Below are positions 31,860-43,329 of a stretch of DNA of 64,000 nucleotides, one piece after another. How positions within the stretch are numbered: position 1 is the stretch's first letter; every line of letters starts with the position of its first letter. Source of the stretch: Undaria pinnatifida (Eukaryota > Sar > Phaeophyceae > Laminariales > Alariaceae); contig JABAKD010000015.1 in assembly GCA_012845835.1 (NCBI GenBank), positions 6,282,474 through 6,346,473 on the forward strand. Reading direction: 5' to 3'. Made by a program: the position numbers and the translations under genes. A model generated the notes under the pieces. It did not search any database. It worked only from the letters and a program-made list of their open reading frames with translations, and was not told the DNA's origin.

Positions 31860-33070
31860 TTTTCAGACGCTGAATGTAGATGTGTGGAAAAAAATAAATA
31901 TATATATATATATGGTTAAGAAAATGGAGGCTCGGTTTTTCACCACAAGTGTGAAATTCGATGCAAGAAATGTGGTTCGAACTGCCCACCCATAGTCAGC
32001 CAGTCGGACTAGCCGCCTAGCGACTAGTTATTCGTGAAGTCCTGCAAACTCATATCCGGAACGATTAGCAGAATCGGTCACACGAAGCAGCTCGTCGTGG
32101 TCTATGCGATACAGTTAGTGCCGTGGCCTAACAAAGGCGGTCCGAATGAGGCGGCCAGTCGAGATGAGGCGTCCAAAATCGTCTTGCACACACACCAACC
32201 CTGAACAAGGTATTTCAACGAGCTCTGTATAGCGTCCCATCAAAAATATCATCTACCGAACTACTCCGTGGCTCAAAGGCGCGTGTGTACCTGCCTGCTC
32301 TGCTGTGATGGCACATGGGGTCAGTATTGTAGCACGCTGCATCCTACAAATTTGAAACGTTCAAATACACTTAACCGCCGTATAATATCGAAGAGGGCGG
32401 GCCTCTTGGTATAGGGAGGTCCAAAACTCCTTCGCGCTATACCGCCTTATATGGGCCGCACTGCCGGAGGCACACAGCGAAGCTGAGGGCTGATAGTCGT
32501 ACTGCTCCACGCGCTTCGCACATAGTTGGTAAAATAGCAACTGTCGTGTTTTCGGTCGGTGCATATGGGCTCCGAAGCGGTCAACAGGCAACAATAGTAC
32601 TACCTCGTACATCATTGAGAATACTCCCACTCGTCCCTAAAGGGGTGTTCTACGGGTCGCAAAATACCTCGGGCCGTACGTAAAGGGTCAGGGGTGGCCA
32701 AGGCGCTCAGCCTGGGAGACAGCGATATGATACAAGCAAAAAACGGCTTCGTTCGGGGCGAACCGGTACAATCCTCACAATACTATACCCGTAATTGAGA
32801 CCCGGTATTATAATAATAATTACGTATAGTGATGGTTTTTGGTAATCAATAAAAAGATACTGCTGCTGCTGTTACTGTTCAACAAACCGCATAGCAACAA
32901 GCAGTAGGTATCGGCTTGCGGGGTATTGTGAGTTACTGGATATTGGGAGTTGAATCTTGGTCGAACTGTTGACAAAATAATCGGAATACACACTGCAGTT
33001 GTCATGCTGTCCTTGAAAACCAACACGAAGTACGTACCGGTACACATGAACCAGGTGCTAATATCGTACA
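31860..33070. other. Anonymous interval
   Basis: No gene recognised. An (AT)n run is at 31897-31912, a fragment of the 28835 tandem unit at 32370-32470, and a CTG run at 32863-32872. Open frames at 32361-32630 (-) and 32820-33071 (-) have no domain. Confidence 0.4.
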
Positions 33071-34335
33071 ACTTCGTTCCCCCTTGCCGCCTCGGTAAGG
33101 CATGCTGCGAAGCATGCCTTAGCAGGCTTGTAGCGAGAGTGGGGGGGTCTTTCTGGCGGGTGTAAGGCCGGACTCACCCTCAAGGAGTGATACCTTTTTC
33201 TGCTTCGTGTGGCCGCGAGGCTTAGGCGTGGCGGTAGAGTTGGGTCGTACGTGGTGCGTTAGGCATGGTCACCTACGATTCGCGCGTCTTTTTAGGCAGC
33301 AGCGGCGGAGCAGCAATGCTAAAATCGGGATGCTCTTGCGCGGAGGCAGGCGCCACCACGAGCCACGCCACGGCGCAGTCTCGGTTTGCGTGGAGGAAAC
33401 TGCGCCGGCAGGAGGCTGGATTCGACGACGAAGGAGGAGGGCGACTGGCCGTCGACGGGCGGGGAAGAGACGGATTGAACTCTCCCTGAACGAGAATTTT
33501 TGTTTTGCAGATCAGCACCGCAAACTGCGTGGAGCATTTTGATTTTTTTTGGACGGGGGAGAAGGGGAACCGACTGGAATTGAGTGTGAACGAGAGCAAG
33601 TGCGAAGGAGCTGGCCGAGTGAGCTAAGGCGATGAGGCGGCCACGGAGAACCACAGCAGAAGGATGGCACACGGAGACCCACGACCGGCACGCACATCAT
33701 CATCATGAGGGCAGCGATCGTCTTTTTTTCAAGGGTTATTTTTACGAGGCAGTAGTACAACATGTTACTTACGTCACTGATTTTTGTAGAGTTTGTAGAA
33801 GAGTTGTATACCCTTCACGGGGAACGACCCGCCGCAATTTTCAATTTTCAGGCACGGGCGTCGTAGCTGCGCTGCAACCTGTCAAATAGCTCGGGAAGGA
33901 TGGGCGATTATTGATATCTGTACTGCTGTGGTTTTTGGTTCCATTGCTCTTGTTTCACTGCATGCCCGCGGGTCGTCACTCTGACAGCACTCCAGACAGC
34001 AGGCGCGTTCGTCTATACTCACGATTACCGTGCGGTTCGTACGGTGCAGGCAGCCCAACCGCTGTAGTTTGTAGCCGCGAGTTGGTTAGTTGTGGGGACG
34101 GGTGAACTCTATGCTGTAGTTGAGTGGATACCCGCGGCCATGTGAGTTCAGTTTGCACATTTGACCTTCCACTTGTGCGCCTTTTTCCGTATCGTGCGTT
34201 TTTAGGCGGGAAAGCGTAGTATTTCCCTGACGAATCTTGATTTCACTTGGTTTTTCGGATCTTCCTATTAATAGGGCTCCAGCACCTTTGTGTGACCACG
34301 GACTCTAGATTTTTGACAAGAGTTAATGTGAGAAA
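33071..34335 (-). repeat. Right arm of the 1.26-kb inverted repeat
   Basis: Mirror of 24046-25303; the inner end starts ACTTCGTTCCCCCTTGCCGC. Beyond the outer end, AAAATAACAACAACAAT parallels the GTTGTTGTT run flanking the left arm. The arms are separated by 7.77 kb that include the whole recognised FKBP gene. Confidence 0.93.
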
Positions 34336-35840
34336 ATAACAACAACAATCGTAACTTTGTACGAGGAGTATGAGTGTCGACCGAAGCATCTGCAGCAGCA
34401 GTAGCAGGTAATGGTTTCAACACAACAGTGGCACCCAAACTAATGCAGTGCAATGAAAACAAAAAACAGAAACGTTTTTTTGTTTCATGGTCAGCCGGTC
34501 AGGGTCGTCGGTTAGGGTAGGCAGACAGCGTTTAAAACTTCTGCGGATAAAATAAGTAGTGTAATACGACCATATCGTCATATTTTAGGTTCCCACTTGA
34601 CTTGGGAAAACTTACTAAAAACGAACCACCGGTGTAGTACGCAGCTTGCAAAGATGAGTATCCACCCTAAATTCGTCGAACTCACAGCTGACGCTAGAAT
34701 AATTTATAAAATAGCATACGACACCACCGCAAGAAGCAAAATGTGGTGTGTGTGTTTTCTTTTCTGCTATTAATGGCAAGTCAGGGTGATCTTCACAAAG
34801 AAAGTAAGAAACAAGAAGAGAAGTTGTATTGGAGATAATGTGAACACCCTTGCCCAAACAAACATTTCAGGCTGGGTCAGCATCCCAGTTAAATACTACA
34901 GCAATAGGGGCGTCCTGCACAGCAGTAGCACTTGTGGTTGCTTTTGTTGCTGCCGCTGTCTTCATGATGCGCAGCGTACGCGTCAAAACAAAATTAATGA
35001 CAAAAGAAGCACATCATGGAGGCCTTTTTTGTTACATACCTGATAGCCGATCATTAGTATTTAATGAAAATGTGTCATCACGATTCATGTTATCCTAAAA
35101 CGTGGATGCACAGCACATTGCGATCTTGTATATACTAAAAGCAATTTCTTCATTTCACTTTGAACTTTTCATTCACTCTATACTGCTGTAAATATACACT
35201 GAAATACTGCAAAAAAAAGAATGGTACCTTGTACCCATTCTTCGCAGACTAATGTGGTTCAATACAATAAACATTTCGTCTCCGAAAAACGTGAGACTCA
35301 ATGACAGCAGTTGCAATACTTCCATGAAAAAAGTCATAATCACGCGTTCACTAGATTTCACTTTCAATGTCGATTCATTTATCAAATTTTTGTTTTTATA
35401 AACATTCTACCAGATAAAATTGAAAAGTTGCCCTTTTTCATTTTGCAGCGTCTTGTTTCTTTAATTCACCACGTGAACGGAAAACTCATCAAAATTAATC
35501 GTTGTTCCAAGTTCCACGCATGACCTCAATAATACCGGTACAATATATTGAAGTATCACGCACGCAGCTTGCAAAGCTGGAGTTTTTGATCGAAATCCTT
35601 TTTGGTCGATTTCACACACACAGCTCAAGTGCATTTTCTCATTTAGTAAATACCGGGTGGTACAGCAGTACAACAATACCAAATGATTAGTTGCTTGTCT
35701 CCAACTGCCCGCAACCTGGGCGTAGTCGTGCGCTGCCCTTGCGGAAACGGGGAAAATATTTTCACAAAGTTCACTTTCGTTGCCGCCTCGTCCTCGACGT
35801 GACGAGGACTGAGATGCGCGTTTTCAGGAATTAATTAGAT
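34336..35840. other. Anonymous interval with two solo Fam-A modules
   Basis: CGCAGCTTGCAAAGATGAGT plus GTCGAACTCACAGCTGACG at 34630-34695 (-) and ACGCAGCTTGCAAAGCTGG at 35567 (-) are Fam-A end modules. GTCCTCGACGTGACGAGGAC at 35790-35809 is a 7-bp perfect hairpin. Remaining DNA, including frames at 34786-35098 (+), shows no gene. Confidence 0.5.
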
Positions 35841-35849
35841 CATTAACTC

Positions 35850-36030
35850 CCAAGAGGAGCGAAATCGCCACTTTCAAAAGTGAAAAATTGATTAGGAGGT
35901 GAAAACTTGCAAAATTTAAGTCTCAAAATGAGCGAAAACGAAGAAAGTGGTGGGACATTTTAACGTTGCATTCTCCAAAACGAGGGAGGCCGAAAAAAAC
36001 GTGGCGGAACATTTTTAACATCTTCACACC
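35850..36030. repeat. Minisatellite M2, left fragment
   Basis: TCAAAATGAGCGAAAACGAA and GAAAGTGGTGGGACATTTTA are the unit words of the array that reappears at 38185-38960. Confidence 0.65.
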
Positions 36031-36034
36031 TCGT

Positions 36035-36650
36035 ACAGATCAGAACCCTACTTCGGGAGATATTTTTGGGTAGATAGATCCCTGATCTGTATGGATCTGC
36101 GGGATCTAGATCATGCTTGCTCGGTGGGGTTTGTACGATCTAGCTCTTATACACACCGTTGCCTGTGCGGGATCGGTATGATCTAGCTCTTCCACACATG
36201 TTTGCCCTACGGCGATCTGCATGATATATAGATATTTCAACAGTTTGCTCGGGCGGGATCTGTGTGATCTGCATGGCCTGCACATACATGTCTGCCGAGT
36301 GGGATTTGTAGAATCTGCGAGATGCTATATAATATTTTGCTACAGAGATCTGTATGAGCTAGATATTACATACATGTTTCGCCAGGTGGGATCTGCACGA
36401 TCTAGATAATTCGCACATGTTTTTCGGGGTGGGATCTGTATGATCTGCGTCATCTGCACATGTTTCACCAGGTGTGATCTGTGTGATCTATGTCTTACAT
36501 GTTTCGCCAGGTTTAATATCTACGATCTAGAATTTACAAGTATGATGTGCATGATGTGTACATGTTTCTCCAGGTGTGATCTGTATAATTTGCATGATCT
36601 AACACGTGTATTTGCACATGAACATGTATGCCCGCGGGTGATCATCATAT
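36035..36650. repeat. Minisatellite M1, left block
   Basis: Irregular units of about 50-60 bp built on GTGGGATCTGTATGATCT, a GATCTAGAT or GATCTGCATGATC word, then ACATGTTTCGCCAGG. At least ten degenerate units are visible. The same unit continues at 37590-38115. Confidence 0.85.
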
Positions 36651-37585
36651 TATAACTTTGATTCATGCGTACATCGGTAGTGTTTTATACGAGATCGAAG
36701 CTGTATTCAATATCGACATGCTGACAGTCCACGAATGGTGGTCTGACCTCCCCACACCAAGCACACAGCCACAACAGCTTCACATACACGCGATCGCCTA
36801 CAAGCCCACGTATGGCAGAGCAAACCTCGGGGGCGCAGCTCTTCTAGTGGCAACGCGGCCACAGATAGCTCGGCAGCGGGCAGCAAGGGGTTCCCTGCCG
36901 AATCTCGGAGGCGCGACGATCGAGTTGCTGGGAGACGACGTGGACGGGAGCGGCTTCGGTCTACCTGTCTAGACTTACCAGTTAAACCACGCAGTCCGCT
37001 ATCCGAAAAAACTATGCTAGCATTCACATTCACAGCAGTAACCCAGTGCGGTAAAGCTGTGCGTCGGTAGGACTCCACGTCCGAAGAAAATAGGTACGCG
37101 CCGACGACCAATGGTACGTTCGGGGGGTTGTGTTATTTTACCCCCTTTTGGCCATTTTTTTTTCTTCAGTGGCTCGGTGTCACTCACTCGCGCGAGTGAC
37201 CCACCCCCCTGCTCCTTGCTGTGACAGTCTTTCTTTCCTTTCGTGCTGTTTATAACATTCTCGACATGGACACGAAAACGGATGGTAAGCTACGCTGCAA
37301 CAAAAAAAAATCGCCGAAAAAAAAAGTGTTTTTGTCAGCGAGGTACAGAGTCGCTCGCGCGAGTAGCCCAAATCGAACAGTGCACATTGGGGGTATGGTA
37401 CTACAATACCCTAGCCTTGATCCGATATCCGCGACTAAGGTGTACTTTGGTCGGCAAGCGGGCTGGTGGAGCTGATGGCCGGCCGACTTTGAGACACGAG
37501 CCAAACTAGTCAGGCTCGGCCGTGAGAGCCCCACCCAAACACGACAAAACGCGGCATTAAACGGTCCTTTCCGCAAGTAAGTACG
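36651..37585. other. Segment interrupting minisatellite M1, unrecognised ORF
   Basis: About 0.93 kb unlike the flanking array. It has a GC-rich core (36790-36970) with an open frame at 36628-36972 (+) ending GDDVDGSGFGLPV; the opposite strand is also open (36707-37111). Neither frame is recognised. A CGCGCGAGT word occurs at 37188 and 37353. No terminal repeats or target duplication were found. Confidence 0.4.
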
Positions 37586-37589
37586 GTTT

Positions 37590-38115
37590 GCACCTCTGGG
37601 ATCCGTATGAACTGGATTTTCTACGCACACGTTCGCCTGAGTGGGATCTGTATGATCTATCTCTTCCATGCACGGTTGCTTGAGTAGGTTCTGTACGATT
37701 TAGATTTTACGTACATGTTTTGTCATGTGGGATGTGTATGATCTGCGTGATCTGCACATGTTCACCAGGTGAGATATGTATACTCTGCTTGACCTACGCA
37801 TGTTTCACTTAGGTGGGACAAGTATGATCTAGATCGCTCACACATGTAATCCTGGGTGGGATTTGTACGATTGGCATGATCTCCACATGTTTTGCCGAAT
37901 GAGATCGGTATGATCTGCGAGATCTAGATAACATTTTCCTGATGGGATCTGCATGAAGATCTCACGTACCAGGTACATATCTCGTCAAGAGGGAGCTGTA
38001 TGATCTGCATAATCTACACACGTTTGCCAGGTGGGATGTGCATGACCTGCATGATATGCGTATGTTCCGCAAGGTGGGATCTGTATGAGCTACCAGGTAG
38101 ATTTTACGCACAACG
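37590..38115. repeat. Minisatellite M1, right block
   Basis: Same unit words as 36035-36650 (GAGTGGGATCTGTATGATC, GATCTGCGTGATCTGCACA), about nine degenerate units. It includes two exact TACCAGGTA words at 37967 and 38091. Confidence 0.85.
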
Positions 38116-38184
38116 TATCCATATCTGTCAAAAATGGTGTAAATGGTTTAGATCATGACCTGGCCGAGGTGCGGTTATTAATAA

Positions 38185-38960
38185 CTCATTCTCAATCAAA
38201 ATGAGCGAAACCGTGGATTTTCAGGGCAAGTAGTGGGTGGCGGGACACTGCACCCAAGATGAGCGGTATGGTACAGTACAGGGGGGGAGGGGGGGGGGGG
38301 GGGCAGGTTAGGGGCCCGTTGCCGGCCCATTCCAATAGGAGGGGGGTTGAAGGTTGAGAGCACAGTAATTATACAATATCCCTTCGAGGCACCCCTGCAT
38401 GGCATTAGTCGGTCCATAGGTCCATACTGCCCGATACTAAAAAAACTACGAGTGATGCGCCGGCGTTCACAGTGAAAACGGAAAGTGGTGGGAAATCTCA
38501 CTCGATCCATGAGTGAAACCACGCCATTCATCGTGCAGGGAAAGAGGTTGGAAATTCACTCGAAAAATGATCAGAATCATCGCAAATTGGTGGGAAATCC
38601 CACCGAAAGCGAGTGAAGCTGCGGCATTGACAGGGAGAGTGGTGGGATGAGCGACGGGACATTGCACTCCAAAATGCAGTGATGGGATATTGCTTTCCAA
38701 AAATGAGCGAAACTACGTTGTTTCGGAAGGGGGTGGTGGGGCATTGCACTATTAAATATGTGAAAACGATGAAACCACAGTATTTGCAGAGAAAGAAAGC
38801 GGCGGGAAAAATCACTCGAAAAACGAGCAAACCCACTGCATTTACGGGGAAAATGGCGGGAGGATTCCATTTCGAAAAAATAGCGAAAACTACGGCATTT
38901 TTACGGGCTGTAGAGTGGGACCTTCCACTCGAAAAACTGAAAAAAGAAATAGCGAATATG
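38185..38960. repeat. Minisatellite M2, main block
   Basis: Degenerate units of about 55-70 bp: CACTCGAAAAATGAGCGAAA, CCACGGCATTTNCAGGGAAA, AGTGGTGGGACATTG. Around eight units; the G-run at 38281-38303 interrupts it. Long frames on both strands are consequences of the repeat. Confidence 0.85.
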
Positions 38961-38964
38961 CTTC

Positions 38965-39090
38965 GTATTTCTACACGTCGAGTTTTATTTTGTATCGCAA
39001 AAGAGTTAAATCGACACACGACGCGTATGAAAATACGTGGAAGTGTGGTGAGCTAAAGCTTTATTTTTTATTTTTCCCCATCCGCCGGAA
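38965..39090 (-). repeat. Fam-F copy, inverted
   Basis: Minus strand: TCCGGCGGATGGGGAAAAAT, AAAGCTTTAGCTCACCACAC, TTCCACGTATTTTCATACGC, GTCGATTTAACTC. Closest to the 12072 copy. Confidence 0.8.
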
Positions 39091-39109
39091 GATAAAAAAA
39101 AAAAAAAGC

Positions 39110-39335
39110 AAAATAGTTTGGTGTGCTCGCTTGCGTATATGTTGTTTTTTGGCCCCGTGCTCATCGCGGTTGGCATTGCATGGTATAAGCCACCAATTCA
39201 CCTTGCTGCATTTGTATCTCTGCGTCGTAGTTGGCGACATCAGAGCTCGTCTCAAATCAGGCATAGCACGGACACTGGTTGTGCTGGATGTGGATGGGTG
39301 GAATGATCACTTTGATGCGAAGAACACACTGAAGC
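39110..39335 (-). repeat. Fam-E copy, E2 subtype
   Basis: Minus-strand GTGTTCTTCGCATCAAAGTG, CATCCACATCCAGCACAACC, GAGCTCTGATGTCGCC, AAGGTGAATTGGTGGC, GAGCACACCAAACTATTTTG. More diverged than the 45045 copy. Confidence 0.75.
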
Positions 39336-39429
39336 GGTGGCCATAGTGAGGAAAAGAAGAGTCCGGGCAAAGCCATATATGCAATGCAAATCCACGATCC
39401 ATCCACGATCAGCGGGGATGCCGAACCCT

Positions 39430-39500
39430 TTGCGCCATAAAAATCAAGGTACGAACCGGGGACAAAGGGACGACGCCTGTGACCACGGCTTGTCCTCAAG
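39430..39500 (+). repeat. SINE-1 3' end fragment
   Basis: AAAAATCAAGGTACGAACCG, GGGGACAAAGGGACGACGCC, TGTGACCACGGCTTG. Only the 3' third of the SINE body is present. Confidence 0.65.
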
Positions 39501-39589
39501 ATGGGCGTAAAAGTGCAGCAACAGGACAACATAGCCATTTGTAGCAGCAAAACAGCTCCACAATATACCGTGCCGCCAGACAGCTCTTA

Positions 39590-39672
39590 ACCCCTTTAGA
39601 ACCCCAAAACCCCTCCTACACTAAATCCACGTACTTTTGTCGCAAAGCGGGTTTTCAGTTCTAAAGGCGTGA
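39590..39672 (+). mobile_element. TTAA-type MITE
   Basis: TTAACCCCTTTAGAACCCCA to GTTCTAAAGGCGTGAA; the right terminus is mutated from GTTAA to GTGAA. Confidence 0.65.
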
Positions 39673-40480
39673 AAATATTGTCTAGATCTCGCCAAGGACT
39701 CGCGCTGGTGGATTCGAAACTGCTGTCAATTGCGTGCGTTGGCGGGGAGCAAGAAAGTCCCAACCAAACCCAACCCAACCTAACAAAGTTGCTTTGGTCT
39801 CATTGGACGTTGGTGTGTTTGCGTCCCAAAATACTTTTACATGACCTTTTTTTTCAATTCGGCCATCGGGTGGGACATGCACCACGTAAAAAAGAAAAAT
39901 CGAGGACGCGAGGTTCGAAACGGACCGTGTTTTTTTTTTGGTCATTACCGCCGGAAATCGGACTCGCAACAAAACAACGCGACGCAAAGTTATTCGATGC
40001 AATGCGATGAAACGCACTGAACCTGAGACCTAGGTTTCAGACCAGCCCATAATACAAACGCCTCCGTGTATGTATTCGAAAGCCCACATTCTTACATATA
40101 TGTATTCTCACAAGGGGACGGTAGCGACTCATCCCCTGGCGCCAGTATTGCCGGGAGCGTTTTTTGAGCCCGGTTCTCGCAATTGCTCCTCCTAGGTTAT
40201 TATTGTGGTCCTACCGCCGATAGGCTCGTACTCTACTGATATGGAATGCGCATCCCTGATGTATGTGGTTGCACGCCCATAGACTATTCCTTTGTACTTG
40301 TATTGGTAACATTAATAATTAAACGTTTTCTTGCCAGGAAAGAATACATTGAATGTCCATGCAATACTACTTCAAGCCGTTAATAATGGATTCTAAATCC
40401 AAGAGAGACGATAAAAAATGGGGGGGTGGAATTAAATTCGCCATTCATGCTATAGTCAAGATATTTGACCAATTTCCACA
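39673..40480. other. Anonymous interval
   Basis: No gene recognised. Frames at 39669-40010 (+) and 39682-40017 (-) overlap and have no domain. Confidence 0.35.
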
Positions 40481-40489
40481 TCCGAGCGA

Positions 40490-40965
40490 GACGATACGAT
40501 GCCATGCAATGGAACACAACAATGCAACGCGGTGCGCTGCGATGCGATGCAATGCGATGGGATGCGACGCGATGCCGCGACGTGATGCGATGCCGTGCTA
40601 TACGATGCAACGCACGGAAAATGCATGGCATGCGGGCGGGTTTGATGAAAATGTTTACGTCATGACGGCGAGGATGCCGATCATGAAGAGGAGGGGGGGG
40701 ATGTCCTTGATGGTGATGACGACTATGATCATGATTATGCTGGCGGTGGTAATGATGATGACGTTGATAATGATGGTGATCACATATGAGGAGGACGACG
40801 CCTATGATGTACAGAACGATGAAGCTGGCACTGACGATACATAGTGGTAACACTAATGATGGTGGCGGCGATTGTGATAATTGTGATGATAGTCATCATG
40901 ACCACGATAACAAGCCGATGGCAACCACGATCATGATGATGACGTACTGTGGCCAGATACAGCAA
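40490..40965. repeat. GATGC and GATGAT cryptic simple sequence
   Basis: 40490-40615 is built from GCGATGC/GCAATGC words; 40690-40965 from GATGATGATG/TGGTGATG words. The 163-codon frame at 40353-40844 is Met/Ile/Asp-rich because of this and is not treated as a gene. Confidence 0.8.
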
Positions 40966-41028
40966 GTAACTGCTGTGACGCCCGCTGTGGCAGCTATTAA
41001 AACACTACCAACAGATTTCGATACAACA

Positions 41029-41864
41029 CTACCGTATACTACGTGAGAAACCACACCCCCCACAGAAAACCACACCCCGGTGATATTTTTTTGCATTTCA
41101 AACGAGGAAGCGAATTATCACCCGGGTTGCAGAAGACAACACACCCCCTGAGGTTACGCCGCATACATTCACGGGGCCCCTCCTCCTATCACCGGGGTGA
41201 TACAGCATTTGCCTGGGGCTCACACACAACACACACCCTCCGTGTGCGGGGAAGCACCCGTATGGAGATCTCCAACATGAACGTGGAGGGAGAAGAGAAT
41301 GCCGTCGCCAGCACCTCCGCTCCATCGACAACTGATTCAACCGCAGCAGTGCAGGCGCGACCGATCACCTCGTTCTTTCGACCCGAACAAACTTTCTTCT
41401 ACACCTGCGGCTCCTCCTGCTACTGCTTCTGCTGCTGCTGTTGCATTGACAGCAGCAGCAGCTGGCACAGCAGCAGGCGCCAATATGGCAGCCACCGCCC
41501 TGGCTCAGCAGCCAGTTGCTGACTCGCTCGCAGCCGCATTCCGTGAAGGCATTGCTATCACACCCCCGCAATACCACACCTTTCAAGTGTGCGGCAGCAG
41601 TACGATTCGTTGCAAGCAGTGTTATCACACCCCTTTTTATCACACCCCTTAATTACCACACCCCCTACGCCCTCCTGTGGGTGTGCGGAAGTGCTATCAC
41701 ACCCCGTGGTTTCATCACACACCCTTCGTGGCCCCTGCGAGCTATACACCTCATCACCCGAGTTACCCAAGATACCACACCCCCCCGCAGGATAACACAC
41801 GCGGTGATATTTTCCTTGACCGAAAATGTCATCACCGGGGTGTGGTTTCTAGTGTATGCGGTAG
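41029..41864 (+). mobile_element. TIR DNA transposon derivative with CACACCCC subterminal motifs
   Basis: Left end CTACCGTATACTACGTGAGA followed by AACCACACCCC; right end (reverse) CTACCGCATACACTAGAAAC followed by CACACCCCGGTGAT. About ten CACACCCC or GGGGTGTG motifs sit within 230 bp of one end or the other, resembling transposase-binding subterminal repeats of hAT or CACTA elements. Length is about 836 bp, so it is non-autonomous. No clear target-site duplication was found. Confidence 0.7.
41262..41522 (+). pseudogene. Remnant ORF inside the TIR element
   Basis: The frame starts MEISNMNVEGEENAV, continues STTDSTAAVQARPITSFFRP, then degenerates into a Cys/Ser-rich run. The sequence from 41395 looks better in the other frame (TPAAPPATASAAAVALTAAA), implying a frameshift. 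ITSFF after an upstream Gln loosely resembles a PCNA-binding (PIP) peptide, but spacing is not canonical. Low-complexity Ala/Gln tracts resemble transposase N-termini; no DDE motif is present. Probably the 5' coding stump left by internal deletion of a larger transposon. Confidence 0.35.
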
Positions 41865-42061
41865 GCAACTTTTAACGTTTAGCTTTTCAGGTTTCGTCAT
41901 TCACCAGCTTCTCGACATCTACCGGAGGCGACTCAAGAGCAAACCACAAGCCAAAAATAATCTGCCCCTCCCCCCCCCCTCGCCCCTTGTGGCTAGCTCA
42001 CAGCGCACAACCTACGGTATATCGTTACGGCAGTTGACGAAGAAAGGAAAGAATAGCGTAT

Positions 42062-42330
42062 TTTAAGCGTGTTGCAAATATGAGTTTCCACGAAATCTTC
42101 GATCTCTCACAGCTGTTGTCGTGTACTCTTGACCTTCAATTAAAACTTGACATGGGCACAATTCGACCCGAGTCGACGAGCGAAGAAAATGCTGAATTTT
42201 TCTCGCGATAAAAATGAGGGCACGTACGTCGTATCGTAGTTCGGAGGGGGAAGAAGAGCCCGCTACTCGTATGTGACCCCGGATCTCAGTTACTACTGGG
42301 AGCGAGCGCAAGAGCAGTGCAAAGATAATA
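42062..42330 (+). repeat. Solo Fam-A module (-) joined to a headless SINE-2 body (+)
   Basis: 42064-42115 holds GTTGCAAATATGAGTTTCC and CTTCGATCTCTCACAGCTG (Fam-A end, minus). 42165-42330 holds GAGTCGACGAGCGAAGAAAA, TTTCTCGCGATAAAAATGAG, GGGGGAAGAAGAGCCCGC, TGACCCCGGATCTCAGTTAC. The body lies immediately upstream of a full SINE-2, as a tandem pair. Confidence 0.75.
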
Positions 42331-42402
42331 AATGGGAGGAAAAAAAATAAATATATATATATATAAACACCAGGGTATTAAACACCAGGGTATATATAGT
42401 GG

Positions 42403-42740
42403 CCGGCCGCCCTGGTGGTCTAGTGGTTAACCTCGAACACTACTGGCGTTGGTTCTTGAGTTCGATTCCCACCGTGGTGAGATTTGACTTTATGTGCAAA
42501 AATACAAGAAGAAAAAAGGATCAACTACTGATAGCGCCTAGCAGCGTGGGCAGGTACAATTCGATGCCAGTCGACGAGGAAAGAAAGTGTTGAATTCTTC
42601 TCGCGAAGAAACAGAAGGCACGTATCGTAGTGGGGAGGGGGGAGAAGGGCCCGCTATGTGACCCCGGATCTGAGTTACTTCTAGGAGGGAGGGCGAGAGT
42701 AGTAGTGCGAGGAAAATGCATGGGATGGAAACAAATAAAA
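42403..42740 (+). repeat. SINE-2: tRNA-headed SINE, full length
   Basis: Head GCCCTGGTGGTCTAGTGGTT with B-box GAGTTCGATTCCCACCG; body GTCGACGAGGAAAGAAAGTG, CTTCTCGCGAAGAAACAGAA, GGGGAGGGGGGAGAAGGGCC, TGTGACCCCGGATCTGAG. The tRNA T-stem no longer pairs, so it is a SINE and not a functional tRNA. It is preceded by a duplicated AAACACCAGGGTAT. Confidence 0.85.
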
Positions 42741-43158
42741 TAAAATAGTGTTACATACAGAGGCAGTACTCGTACACAAAAAAATACGGCAGCACACGTC
42801 CAACGAATTTTGATGCTAAAACAAACCCCAAAAAGATGTACATACGTACGAAAATTTAGCCATATCTTACATGCAGCAGGTACATACAGCAGTTGACACA
42901 TCATCGGGGAAAGGTGGTGCTAGTCCGCTCTCGGCTTGAACCAGACCACACTCCATCGTACCTGATCAGGTATACTACGAGGTAGTTGCCTAGAAGCGTC
43001 ATTAGCTAGGGTCCAAGCTACGAGTAGTCGTATAGGTGTTACGTACTGTTGTAGTTGTCACATAGTCTACAGCTATACCTGTCTTTGTCTACTCAAGCTG
43101 GCAAACCACCTTTTTGTCGCTAGTTGCAGTGTCTCTTGAGTAGGTTATACAACGAATA
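42741..43158. other. Anonymous interval
   Basis: No gene recognised. 43160-43225 is a minus-strand Fam-A fragment (ATTGATTAACATCACCCTG, GGTACAAGCTAGTTCTAAG). Confidence 0.4.
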
Positions 43159-43225
43159 TAGTGCACAGATTGATTAACATCACCCTGTTGGCCCTGGTAC
43201 AAGCTAGTTCTAAGAGAGGTCGCCG

Positions 43226-43313
43226 GCCAATATCCTTAACCTGTTTAAAGCCCCTAAACAGCTACCTATACTATTCCCAAGTACTTTGTCCCTAAAAACG
43301 GGTTTCCAGTCAT
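43226..43313 (+). mobile_element. TTAA-type MITE
   Basis: TTAACCTGTTTAAAGCCCCT, CTATACTATTCCCAAGTACT, CGGGTTTCCAGTCATCAAG, ACGTTAA. Both TTAA ends are retained. Confidence 0.7.
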
Positions 43314-43329
43314 CAAGACGTTAACGAGG

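Noticed and set aside
38528-39019. 163-codon Phe/Ser-rich frame
   Set aside because: Spans M2 minisatellite units on the minus strand; periodic peptide with no domain.
40353-40844. 163-codon Met-rich frame
   Set aside because: Cryptic simple sequence (GATGC and GATGAT) explains the frame and its composition.
42403-42485. Functional tRNA gene
   Set aside because: A- and B-box words are present, but T-stem and acceptor do not pair, and the sequence continues into a repeated SINE body.
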